Assembly: GCA_030849075.1 (NCBI GenBank)
Contig: JASAOO010003269.1
Coordinates: 1-33,805, forward strand
Source of the DNA: Zelonia costaricensis
Lineage: Eukaryota; Euglenozoa; Kinetoplastea; Trypanosomatida; Trypanosomatidae
Direction: 5' to 3'
DNA: 33,805 bases
A program made the position numbers and the translations under genes. Positions 1 through 8,993 of the stretch are shown piece after piece; the first letter of the stretch is position 1, and each line of letters begins with the position of its first letter. A model generated the notes under the pieces. It had not been told where the DNA came from and made no database searches. It saw nothing but the letters and a program-made list of their open reading frames with translations.

Positions 1-436
1 GCCGCGGGTCGCGCACCGGTGCTGCCAGCGACACGCCGCCCTCGCGCGCGAGCTCGAAGTGCGTCTCCTGGTACGTGAACAGGTCAAGGTTTTTCTGGTC
101 GGCGTAGAGGATGGCAGCACTGCCGCACTGCATGTGGCGGCAGGCAGAGATGGCGGCGAAGGACGCCGCGGCTAGTGTGACCGCCACGAGTAGGGCCACC
201 TGCGCAATGTGCCGCCTTGTGATGTGGCGCATACGGACGTGACGCCGGACGCGGCTGATGGTGCTGCGATACCTCGCAAGCAGCCGCTGCGCTGCTGCAC
301 GGGTGCGGAGCTTCGTGCCAGGCCGAGCAATCAAGACGAGAGTCCATGCCGCCGCTGCGCCGTAGGCACCCAGCAACAGGAAGGCGCTACCGGCACACGA
401 CAACAGGGGCCCTGGGGGAACGGCGGGGTCGCTCAT
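1..436 (-). CDS. Partial membrane protein, N-terminal 145 residues (runs off left edge)
   Basis: The frame opens with an ATG at 436 and stays open to the left edge, so only the N-terminus is present. No in-frame ATG lies between 436 and the upstream in-frame stop at 638-640, so this start is the only choice. The protein shows a first hydrophobic segment at about residues 11-36 (rich in Leu, Ala and Gly, ending in WTLVLIA), a very basic stretch at about 38-73 with several Arg pairs, and a second hydrophobic segment at about 75-95 (AQVALLVAVTLAAASFAAIS). After that comes a soluble-looking region with two nearby cysteines. This suggests a two-pass or signal-anchored membrane protein with a basic loop between the segments. 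Codons end almost always in G or C, as in the neighbours. I do not recognise the family. Function unknown. Confidence 0.72.
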   Translation of the reverse strand, partial: MSDPAVPPGPLLSCAGSAFLLLGAYGAAAAWTLVLIARPGTKLRTRAAAQRLLARYRSTISRVRRHVRMRHITRRHIAQVALLVAVTLAAASFAAISACRHMQCGSAAILYADQKNLDLFTYQETHFELAREGGVSLAAPVRDPR

Positions 437-454
437 CGACCCTACTCCGCCACA

Positions 455-482
455 CTGCGGCAGACGAGCATGAAGCGGGAGC
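455..482 (-). promoter_or_regulatory. Candidate trans-splice acceptor for the left-edge gene
   Basis: Read on the minus strand, a pyrimidine-rich stretch ends in GCAG at 456-455, 18 bases before the ATG at 436. It fits a spliced-leader acceptor; no transcript data are available to me. Confidence 0.4.
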
Positions 483-1121
483 AGGATCAAACGCGGTCGG
501 CCGTGCAGGGCGCGGAGACGATCCTGTCGACTTCTGCGCAAGAAAGCGGGCGGAGCGAGGCCGTCCTGGGAGAAGCGACCTGAGCCTGAGAAAACACAAC
601 TGCGAGGGACAGCGGGACCACCCAGTCGTAAAGGCTTTCACTCTGGTGACCAAGTATAGCCGGGGACGGCAGATGGGGGATGGGGGGCGGGGGAGGGGGG
701 AGGCTTCATCACCAGCCGCAGTGCAAAGGGTGGGCGCAACCAGCGAAGGCGCTGTGCATCCCGTTGCCAACGCCACGTTTTCACCGCGTCACAGGAGCGC
801 AGAACTTGATGGGGTTGCCGCACGACTGCGAAGGACTTCTCTGAGCCTGTGCGCGCGATCCCCTGAAGCGCGGATTCTGTGATGAGGAGCGCCTCGGTGC
901 CTACGAAAGAGGCAATCGCTGCAGCGTGCGCGTGTACCGCCGTGAAACCAGCAAAGGAGGGTCCGGCGGGCGGCCGGCTGGCGCCCAGGCGTGCCGGCGA
1001 TGAGAATGGAAGTGAAGCGGAGTGGGGGAGGGGATGCAGAGCCGGCAACGGGTGCTGGCGTGAGTCTGACGGCAGTGGCGCTGCGGACGAGGTGCGGGCG
1101 AGTCGCTGTGAGTGTTAGTGC

Positions 1122-1142
1122 GTGTGTGTGTGTGTGTGTGTG
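1122..1142. repeat. TG dinucleotide repeat
   Basis: About ten uninterrupted GT units on the plus strand, in the intergenic region. Confidence 0.9.
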
Positions 1143-2512
1143 CGGTGATGGAGGGAGGGGTGCAGGTGAGCGGAAGAGAGTGACCGTGGGTGTGCGTGGC
1201 ACGTGAGGGCCCCGGTCCCGCGCCCCAACGCCGCGTCGCGTCATGTCGCGCAAAGGGGGGAGGGGGACGAGAGCACCACGGAGGCGCTGCGTGGGACCGA
1301 GCCACGCCGCCCCGGTGCAGAGCACACCAACGAGAGAGGTCGGCACTTCCGCCGCTGTTACTGTATTGGCTACTGTTGCTGCGTTTCGCGGTGCTTCGCG
1401 GCTAATGCCGTTCGCGCTTGCGCGCCAAGAGAGGGAGGGGGCGGAAAGGGGCACCGTTCAGAAGACCCAGCGCGCCGCCTCGTCGAGGTNACGAAGAGGA
1501 GGGCGATGGGAGGGAGTTTGGAATAGTCAAGGTAACGAGTTCGTATGGGTTAAGGCAGTGGGAAGGAGTGCGTTTGTAGGTGGGGGTGGGGGAGGGGGTG
1601 TAAAGCCGCTGTGTTTTGGTAGAGCACGCCGCTTAATGGCGAGGAGGCAGGACAGTCTCTGATGCGTAGGTGCCAGAGGGCAAGGGTGATGCGCAGGGGC
1701 GTAGAAAGTGTCCTGGCGTGTAGGCTGATTGTGTGGTACCGAAGAGGGGGTGGGCTGGCCGCCGACAAGCCTGCCGTGGCGCTGATGTCGGCAGAGGGGG
1801 TGGCGGACGAGCGCGGGACAGGGTTGGGTGGAGGACGACGAGCCACTGGGCTAGCGCTTGTATGTCACACTGCGGGTCGCGGGCCGCAGGGAGAGTGCGT
1901 CGCGGGGAGGAGGGCAAGGAGGGTTGGGCGGTGCGGTGGGTGGAGAAGAGAGTGACAAGGGGGGCGGGAAGCGTAAGGAGGGAGTTGAGGCTGGCGCACC
2001 GGCGTGGCTGCGCGGGCTGCTTCGTCGCAACACCACACGGGCGTGGGGGACATGCGGAAGAAACCGCGAGGGCAAGGTTCGAATGCAAAGCGAGTGCTGC
2101 TCGGGTGACGCGTCGACAACACGGCTTCTGCAGCGTGACTGTCTGCATCGCCGTGCGCAAAGGCGTGAAGTGGGCGCGTCGCGTACTGCTGAACTTCATC
2201 CGCGGTGGCCGACCCCCGTTGGGCACGTCTGTGTCCCCGTACGTGACAGCCACGCGACGGTGCGGCCACAATGGGTAAAGGCGCAGTCGCTTCTGGAAGG
2301 TGCGTGGTGGTGTTTCATGTGACGGCTCTGATTGTCGCATCAGCGATGGAGGCGGGGAAAGCGCGAGAAGGGGGGCGGGAGGCGAGGTTGACGTCGCTCC
2401 CTGCGTCCTTGAGGTGTGGGAGCCGACCGGCGAGCGCAGCGCGCGCCGAGAGAGCGAGAGAGGGAGGGAGGGGGACGTGTTGGGGTGAAGCGGGGAGGTG
2501 CCACAGCCTCGT

Positions 2513-5500
2513 TCATGTGCCGTCCTGACCCCTCAGAGCTTCAGCGCGCTGGCGCGTTTCGTTCGGTAGTGGCTCGTGGCGGCTGGCGTGGTAGGCCAGC
2601 CGTGCTGCGTACGTGGCGTGCGGGGGCCGCGCCTGGTGTGGCGGACGCCGTGCACCGCCGTCCACCTCGCTGTGGACGGTCACGTACCCAGCCACGAGGC
2701 CCTCGAAGACGGGGAGGCGAGAACACAGGGCAGCGGCCTCTGCAGCAAAGGGTGCAGTGGCGCCGTGGACACGGGCGAGGGACTCTGCAGCCCCGAGTGC
2801 ACGCCGCGCATCCGTAGCGCACGCGGCCAGCGCCGTGGCAGCCCGGTTCCGCAGCGTGGCTGCCGTGTCGTCTGCGGCCCCCTGCTGCGGCCGAGACGCG
2901 AGATGCCGCCCAAACCCCGCCAGAGTCCACAGAGCTTCATCCAGCTCGGCCACGCTGTAGGAGGGGCGGACCGAGCACGGCCGCGGCGGCGTTGCGGTGG
3001 CTGTGTCGTGGCCAACACGCAGGTAGTGCAGTACCGCAGACGGCTCAAAGACGCTGGCCGAGAATGGCGTGCGCTCCGCCTTCTTGGTTTCCGCCTGGCC
3101 TCCACTGACGCCGCTCTCGAGTGCCTCCTCAACACAGCCCGGTGGCGCTGCGGTGCATTTCAGCATCGACTCCAGCGCCGCACACGTGGCGGCATCCTGC
3201 CAGCACCTCTCGTGCAGGCTTCGCAAGCGGCGCGCGTTGCGGCGGCAGAGGAGCTGCAGCAGCGTGTCCTCGATTTCTGTGGAGCTGGTGGCCTCGCTGG
3301 CAGCGACGAGAAGAACCGCATCGGACACTGTCGCAGGGCGCTGCAGCATCAGCGTCGACCACCGCAGCGACCTCACCGCCACGGCCCACGCCGGCGCACC
3401 GAGACGCTCGTGCCACTGCCACTCTTGCACGGCACTGCCGTTGAGCTCCGCCACCCATCGCAGGCGCTGCAGCGGGACGGCGGCGTTGACAGACCGCATC
3501 TGCCCACATGTACGGCGGAGTTCTCGTCCTGAGGCAGGGCACCTCCCGCTTGAGGTGCTGGGCTGTGTCTCCCACGCCTCCAGCAACCGCTGCGCCGATG
3601 CGTGGGACTGAGCCACGCTCACCACGGCCAACCACGCATCCCGGTAGTCCTGTAACTCTGGTGAGCTGGGCTGGGCCTGGGGCAGGTTGCAGAGCTCCGC
3701 GTCGGCCCACTGCGACACCGCCTGCACCAGTTCGGGCGAGTGGAAGGGGCTGGGGAGGTCCAGCAGCCACTGCCGCAGCTGCCGCACGGCGGCAACAGGC
3801 GGGACTCGAGCACTCAGTTCGCGGCGCGAGGCCCACGCCTGCACCACCTGCACCGCGTCACGCGGTGTCCGCAGAGCCGCCCCCCAAAGCAGTCTCACCG
3901 GGATGCCCGACGCCGCCCTGCGCTGTGCGCTCTCGTCCACCGCGTCGCTGTCGCACTGCAGCGCCGCAAGAGCCGTGGCGGTCGCCTCCGCGCGCGTGTG
4001 ACGCAGCAGCGCCAGCAGCGCCGCGGTGAGCTGCCGTGGCGCCGAGGCGTGCGGCGCGGCACAGTTTGGCAGCGCCAGCCAATCGCGCAGGCAGCGGAGG
4101 AGGCGAAACGCCACAGCCTCTGCGAGGCAGACCGCGTGGGTTGGGAGCTTCATGGCGGACTGCACGAGCTCGTCGCACTCGTCCGCAAGCACCGCCGCGG
4201 CCGCTGCAGCGTTCGCTGAGCCGACCCCCGCGGCGCCGCCGCTGCGGCCTGGCGCGTCGTCGAGCGGGAGAGGTGCCCACCGCAGCAGGGCGTGTGTGCG
4301 CACCGCGGCGGCGGCGGCTTTCACGCGCGTCGTCTCCGCGTCCTCCACGATGGCGCCGGTCATCCGCGCCGCCGTGGCTGCTGTGCGCCACCTCGCGACC
4401 CCACCGGCGTCCGCCCAATACGGCGTCATCGCCGTCGCCCCTTTCACCCGCTGCGGGGGCGCGCACATGGCGCGGAGGTGGAGGCGGTCCGCCGCCGCTA
4501 CGGCCCAGCCGTCCGTCGCACGTGCTATGTCGTCCAGCCGCTGGAAGGCCGCGGCCCCGGTGGGCGCCGCCGTGCCGTGCACATGCGCGTGCATCAAAGG
4601 TGCGGCTGTGACGGCGGAGACACGACGAGCCAGGCGCCGCCACGCGAGGACGCCGGACGGCAGAGGTTGCTGCAGTGACAGACGGCCGTTCGCTGGGGCG
4701 GCGCCGGTGTGGGGCTTGCGCAGCTGCGCCGTGACGGCGGCGTGCACGGCGGGGTCCATGTCTGCGTGGCCCAGCAGCATCGCCCATGCCAGGACGAGGT
4801 CGGCCTTCTCCCGGACGGCGCTTGACGCTGCCGCGGCGCTGGCGGTGTTGGAGCGCGACGCGACTTGACTTGTGCTGCTGCTCGCACCGCCGCTGCTGCT
4901 GTGGCGCTCAAGTTTGCCGAGCAGCAGGCAGCGGTGCGTGAGGTGGGAGAGGGCCGCCTGCCGCACCTTGGGCAGCAGCTCCGCATGGCACAGGCAGTGC
5001 AGCGCCGGCGTCGGGAGGCTACGAGCTTGCCGAGTGTCGGTGCGTGGGGACTGGCCTCCATATACGCCCCACAGCAGCGCCTCGAGGCAGTCGATATTTT
5101 GCCGCCGACGCAGCGTGCGGCGTGTGCGGTAGCACAGCACGGTGAAGGCGGTCCACACCCCTTCACGAACGGCTGCGGTCCTCGCGGACTCGCCGCGTGC
5201 AGACGTGTGGATAAGCGGGCTGCACTCGAGGAGCAGGTTGCTGAGGTGCGCCATGTGCTTGCCAGACAACTCAGCGACCCGGTGCGCGAGGAGGTGCAAC
5301 AGGTGCAGGGCTAACGTGCCGTGTACGGATGCTACCAGAGCGGCATCGGCATGCACGCGCTCGCTCGAGTCAGTGATGGCGGCCAGACATTCCTCCAACA
5401 ACGCCAGCAGCGCGTCTGCGTGTGCGCCGCGAAGTTGCGCGTGGATGTGTTCCTCGAACGCCCCGTCGCTCGTTACGGCACCGTCGGCGTCGGCGTCGGC

Positions 5501-6109
5501 GTACTGCTTGACAAGTGTGCGCAGAGTATCCGCGCAGGCATCTGCGTACCCGGCCCGGCTGTTGCGGTAGCGCTCGTGCTCCACGCCGCTCCACCGCCGC
5601 TGCTGTAGGAGTGCAGGCAGTGCGACCGAGGCGAAGCCGTGGCCGTGGGGGCGTGCGTGCGGTGGTGCGGGTAGACCCTCCGGCGCAGCGGGCGAGGCGG
5701 CCGGAGTCGCGGACGGCCGCGCAAACGTGTGCCATGGCTGGACCGCCGCTGGTGCCGTGGCGGCCTCCGCGATAGCGCCGGGCCGCCGGTGCGTGACCGC
5801 CGCTGTGTGCTGAACAGGTTGTGTCTCAGGGGCAGGGAGGGGGCGGGCGACGGCGCGCAGCTCTTGAAGGTCGCGCTGAGCTTGCTCCAACTCACTTTCG
5901 ATCTCGAAGGAGGGAGCCGCGAAGTCCAGAGCGTCCGGCTCGGACAGGGTCGTGGCTGACGCTGCTGCTACGGCGCTGTGGCCGAGTGCTGGCGTGGTGC
6001 GCTGCTGCCGCGGCGCTGTCGCATGGGACGGCGCGGTGGCTGCGATGGACAGGCATGCGGTGGCGTGGCGGGGGAGGGCGGCGGTGAGCAGCGGGACAAG
6101 CCGCCGCAT
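2513..6109 (-). CDS. Conserved-type hypothetical protein, probably mitochondrial (1198 aa)
   Basis: The first real ATG is at 6109; the frame runs two codons further but only to a TTG. The N-terminus (MRRLVPLLTAALPRHATAC) has Arg, His, Leu and Ala but no acidic residue, as in a mitochondrial presequence. Residues about 20-165 are Ala/Pro-rich and probably disordered apart from a short acidic, helix-prone stretch near 65-85. A more conserved-looking segment starts near residue 172 (RWSGVEHERYRNSRAGYADA). The rest is long, Leu/Ala/Arg-rich and apparently all helical, which could be a helical-repeat solenoid like those of kinetoplastid mitochondrial RNA-processing or ribosome-assembly factors. 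That is inference from composition only: I see no PPR, RAP or catalytic motif. There is no membrane segment. Codon use matches the neighbours and the gene is clearly coding over 3.6 kb, but the function is unknown. Confidence 0.88.
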   Translation of the reverse strand: MRRLVPLLTAALPRHATACLSIAATAPSHATAPRQQRTTPALGHSAVAAASATTLSEPDALDFAAPSFEIESELEQAQRDLQELRAVARPLPAPETQPVQHTAAVTHRRPGAIAEAATAPAAVQPWHTFARPSATPAASPAAPEGLPAPPHARPHGHGFASVALPALLQQRRWSGVEHERYRNSRAGYADACADTLRTLVKQYADADADGAVTSDGAFEEHIHAQLRGAHADALLALLEECLAAITDSSERVHADAALVASVHGTLALHLLHLLAHRVAELSGKHMAHLSNLLLECSPLIHTSARGESARTAAVREGVWTAFTVLCYRTRRTLRRRQNIDCLEALLWGVYGGQSPRTDTRQARSLPTPALHCLCHAELLPKVRQAALSHLTHRCLLLGKLERHSSSGGASSSTSQVASRSNTASAAAASSAVREKADLVLAWAMLLGHADMDPAVHAAVTAQLRKPHTGAAPANGRLSLQQPLPSGVLAWRRLARRVSAVTAAPLMHAHVHGTAAPTGAAAFQRLDDIARATDGWAVAAADRLHLRAMCAPPQRVKGATAMTPYWADAGGVARWRTAATAARMTGAIVEDAETTRVKAAAAAVRTHALLRWAPLPLDDAPGRSGGAAGVGSANAAAAAAVLADECDELVQSAMKLPTHAVCLAEAVAFRLLRCLRDWLALPNCAAPHASAPRQLTAALLALLRHTRAEATATALAALQCDSDAVDESAQRRAASGIPVRLLWGAALRTPRDAVQVVQAWASRRELSARVPPVAAVRQLRQWLLDLPSPFHSPELVQAVSQWADAELCNLPQAQPSSPELQDYRDAWLAVVSVAQSHASAQRLLEAWETQPSTSSGRCPASGRELRRTCGQMRSVNAAVPLQRLRWVAELNGSAVQEWQWHERLGAPAWAVAVRSLRWSTLMLQRPATVSDAVLLVAASEATSSTEIEDTLLQLLCRRNARRLRSLHERCWQDAATCAALESMLKCTAAPPGCVEEALESGVSGGQAETKKAERTPFSASVFEPSAVLHYLRVGHDTATATPPRPCSVRPSYSVAELDEALWTLAGFGRHLASRPQQGAADDTAATLRNRAATALAACATDARRALGAAESLARVHGATAPFAAEAAALCSRLPVFEGLVAGYVTVHSEVDGGARRPPHQARPPHATYAARLAYHASRHEPLPNETRQRAEALRGQDGT

Positions 6110-6196
6110 CCGCAACCCGCTGCCGCTTGACGCGTGTCCGTTTCACGTGTGTGTGTGTGTGTTGTACTGGCAACGCGGCTGTGGCGGCTTCGGTGA

Positions 6197-6228
6197 CTCG
6201 TGTGCGAGGGGGGGAGGAAAGGGGGGCC
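6197..6228 (-). promoter_or_regulatory. Candidate trans-splice acceptor for the 1198-aa gene
   Basis: On the minus strand a C/T tract (6226-6207) is followed by the first AG at 6198-6197, giving a 5' untranslated region of about 87 bases with a CA run in it. It lies upstream of the ATG at 6109. Confidence 0.4.
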
Positions 6229-6972
6229 ACGAGCGCTGAGACCGACGCGGCCGCGAGGAGACGTGTCAGGTGTGACGCCAAACGGACAGGAGGAGTTGCA
6301 ACGAGAAATGCAAGGGGCATCTGGGGCATGTGCTGAGCGCAACGCGGGCGACGTGCGGCAGACGAGTGGCGGCGGCGACAGATGTGCGGGACACCGCGAG
6401 GCTGAGGCAAACCACTGCAGAAACGCTAACCCAGAGAGAGGACAACAGAGGAGGTGCTCTTCTCCGCTACCGTAAAAGACCGAGTCACGCGGGCGCTCAC
6501 GCAATGCGAACGCTGCCATCCCGCCCCCCCCCCTCGTCGACGCTCTCTCCTGTCGCCTGGCACACACAAACCAGCAGCGCGCTCGCACCAGCGCAGACGT
6601 GACGGCGTCACTTCGACGAGGCGTTCCGAGTTCCCCTGCCGCCAGTTGTAGTGTCCCCTGCGATGCCGCGTAGTCAGGCGTTTGTAGGGAATTGTGCATT
6701 GCTGCCGCTGCCTCAGCTCGCTTTCCGGTGTCCGTATTCGTTCGCATTCTTTTCAAGTCGCGGTGGAGGCGACGGAGGGCGACGCGGCGATGAGGATAGC
6801 GGAGCGGGGGGAGGGGCGGGCAGCCATCGACGTGCGCCAGGCCCTCCCTCTTCCACCTCCCACAGAGGAATGACACACACACAAGAAACAAGGGGCCGCT
6901 AGCTGAGAATAAAAGGCAGCGCAACCCTCGTCGCATGCAGCGGCGCCGACCGTCGTCGCTAAAAGTGCGTGC

Positions 6973-6973
<1 letters not shown>

Positions 6974-7016
<43 letters not shown>
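6974..7016. repeat. TG dinucleotide repeat (about 21 units)
   Basis: This is the longest perfect TG tract in the window. On the sense (minus) strand it reads as CA, in the presumed 3' untranslated region of UCH37. It is likely to vary in length between strains. Confidence 0.95.
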
Positions 7017-7017
<1 letters not shown>

Positions 7018-7534
7018 ACGTCCGGCCCGCACCTCCATTCGGTCGTTCACTTCGACTCAACGCGTCACGACGACCACCACCGCCACCACTCAGGCAAACA
7101 CTCACCCCGCATACGCACAAAGGTTCGCCTTCTTCTTCTTTCCCTCAGAAACAAGGCCGTGCAGAGAGCACGTGACCAACGCAGACGAACGCCGCGTCGC
7201 AGCTTCATCTATACACGCACGTCCGCGAAACTCGCTCGCCCGTGCACCGTCACACAGCCGACCCTGCAGCCGCGCACTGCGTGGTCGCGTTTGCGAACGC
7301 TCAGCAAGGACGGGCACTAAGCAGAAAGGCGAGGGGCGAGACGCGACCGGCGAACTCTGCGATCTGTCTTCCCCAGTCCCTCGCCACCTCGCCACCGCTC
7401 GGTCTTACAAGACGGTGGACAGGCACGTTGCCTGCTCTCTACTGGCCAGTAGCCACACGCAGGTAGAGGGGGGGGGGAAGGGCTTTGGCAGCGGACGCCG
7501 CAACTCGGTGCGGGAGCCCACAAGGTCCGGGCGC

Positions 7535-8458
7535 TCACTTGGACGCCTTCGCTTGCACCTCGGCCACAATCTTCTCCAGCTTCCCGCGCTCCGCAAGCGT
7601 TCTGAGCAGCGCCACGATCATGGCGTTGTAGTCGTGACGACGCCGCGCGTTCGCCTCGCGGTCCTTGCGCCGCAGTGCCTGCAGCTCCGCCAGCTCCGCG
7701 TCCAGCGCCGCTGTGGGCTTCTCTTGCGCCCGCAAGGCGGCGATCTTCTTTTCCAGCACGACGACTGGGTCATCAACGATGGCCATCAGCGAGAAGGAGA
7801 TGCCCTGCCCCACCCCTTTCGTGTCCTTCGCGGCGATGTCGTCGATGCGCCGCTGCACCACCTCCACGAGGGCCTCGCGGTAGTTCGCGTCTGTGGCTTC
7901 GCGGCACTGCAGCGGCCCCGCCTGCAGACCGTCGAGCTCCCAGATGTGCCCGTGGCGGTATACGAAGGAGACGAAGTGGAAGATGTCCGCGTCTTTAGGC
8001 GCCGGCCCGTCTTTCTCGAAGGCGGCCTGCGGCGCGAACGAGTTGTGGGCGTCGCGCAGCACGTCGAAGCTGTCAAGCAAAGAGCCGCGCATCTCGGGGT
8101 CGAGGCTCTGGCAGAAGCTGATGTAGTTCTGCACGTGCTCGCCCAGCTCAATGGAGTCCGAGTAGTTGCACAGCGTGTTCATGATGGCCAGCGTCGCGCA
8201 GGCGTTGTCAATCACCTGCTTTGCAAAGAACAGCGGGGCATCCTTCGCGATTGTGCCGATCGGTGCTGCCTGCTCCGACGACTGCCACTTGAAGAGCAAG
8301 ACAAGACTGTAGACGTGCTCGTACTGCCCCAGCATTGAGGCATCCAGCATCAGCAGGTCCTCCACCGAGACCCCCTTCACGCCGACCGTCTGGATGATCT
8401 CTGTGAAGACCGCCGGGTCGCTCTCGATGAGGCACCACCGACTGTTGGCGCTGGGCAT
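7535..8458 (-). CDS. UCH37: Ubiquitin C-terminal hydrolase UCH37/UCHL5 (307 aa)
   Basis: A cysteine-protease deubiquitinase of the UCH (C12) family. In other eukaryotes UCH37 trims ubiquitin chains at the proteasome cap through Rpn13 and also binds INO80. The catalytic set is all present: oxyanion Gln81, nucleophile Cys87 in NACATLA, His161 in IFHFVSF and Asp176 in ELDGL, at nearly the same spacing as human UCHL5. The N-terminus WCLIESDPAVFTE matches the family start. The C-terminal UCH37-like domain is also present (RRRHDYNAMIVALLRTLAE, about residues 272-290), which marks this as UCH37 rather than a short UCH-L1/L3 type. It ends soon afterwards, without much of the basic tail seen in the human protein. 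I chose the ATG at 8458; the frame extends upstream through a GTG-initiated His/Thr-rich stretch that is plainly untranslated sequence. Confidence 0.96.
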   Translation of the reverse strand: MPSANSRWCLIESDPAVFTEIIQTVGVKGVSVEDLLMLDASMLGQYEHVYSLVLLFKWQSSEQAAPIGTIAKDAPLFFAKQVIDNACATLAIMNTLCNYSDSIELGEHVQNYISFCQSLDPEMRGSLLDSFDVLRDAHNSFAPQAAFEKDGPAPKDADIFHFVSFVYRHGHIWELDGLQAGPLQCREATDANYREALVEVVQRRIDDIAAKDTKGVGQGISFSLMAIVDDPVVVLEKKIAALRAQEKPTAALDAELAELQALRRKDREANARRRHDYNAMIVALLRTLAERGKLEKIVAEVQAKASK

Positions 8459-8993
8459 TTTGCTTTTGATGAAGTGGGGAATGGAGGGAAGGTGGTGGTG
8501 GGGGGGGGGGGAGAAGCTGGCTGATGTGTGTGCGCGTGCGTGTGTGTGTGTGTGTTTCTGGAGGCGCGTAGATGGGTACAGGTGACGGGGCACGGCGGCC
8601 GTTCCGTGAGAAGGAAGACGACGTTCCGGAGGAGAGAGGCGTCACATGTTCGGCAGTCCCCCGCAGCACAGGGAACGTGGTGCTTGTTTCCTGAGGGGCG
8701 ACTTTGGGCCCTTGTGACCGCCGGTACGTGCGGGCCGCCGAACTCCCATAGCCGCGGCTCAAGAGTGCAGCATCGTGGGAGGCGGGTGCCTCAACGATAG
8801 GTACAGCCACTGCATGAGGACACACAGGCCAAGCCGAGCCGCATCGGTTGTCCCCTTTTAACAGTTCCACGCTGAATGGCTTGACTTTCTTGTACTGAGT
8901 TTCACCACCGCCGGTGGCGCCAAGACGTGCACGTCACCTCGCTCCAAGAAGCCCGTACGCTCAGACACGGTCCGTCCGCCGGCTGCGCCGTGG
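8459..8993. other. Intergenic region, no gene seen
   Basis: The spacer between the doublecortin gene and UCH37. It holds a poly-G/T-rich part next to UCH37 and a more complex stretch at about 8590-8990 that would be the 3' untranslated region of the doublecortin gene. No coding frame is credible. Confidence 0.7.
8463..8515 (-). promoter_or_regulatory. Candidate trans-splice acceptor for UCH37
   Basis: On the minus strand a long C-rich tract (8512-8491) is followed by its first AG at 8464-8463, only four bases before the ATG at 8458. If it is used, the 5' untranslated region is extremely short. Confidence 0.35.

Larger units (their letters stand above)
437..2512. other. Intergenic region, no gene seen
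   Basis: This spacer holds the 3' untranslated region of the 1198-residue gene and the upstream region of the left-edge gene. Open frames on both strands are rich in Arg, Pro, Ser and His, with no domain. It contains a TG run at 1122-1142, many G/A-rich plus-strand runs, an unresolved base (N) at 1490, and a stretch of ordinary complexity at about 2040-2345, within 500 bases of the upstream gene's stop. Confidence 0.7.
6110..7534. other. Intergenic region, no gene seen
   Basis: This region lies between UCH37 and the 1198-aa gene. It holds the long TG repeat at 6974-7016, a C run near 6527-6536 and A/G-rich patches. The open frames here are His/Thr/Arg-rich products of repeats and I reject them as genes. 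Confidence 0.7.

Noticed and set aside
2070..2085. GGTTCGAATGC, resembling a tRNA B box
   Set aside because: The last bases depart from the consensus, and no A box, acceptor stem or anticodon arm could be found around it.
5968..7050. 360-codon minus-strand open frame upstream of the 1198-aa gene
   Set aside because: It starts in the long dinucleotide repeat (His-Thr run), overlaps the real gene's start and is compositionally non-coding.
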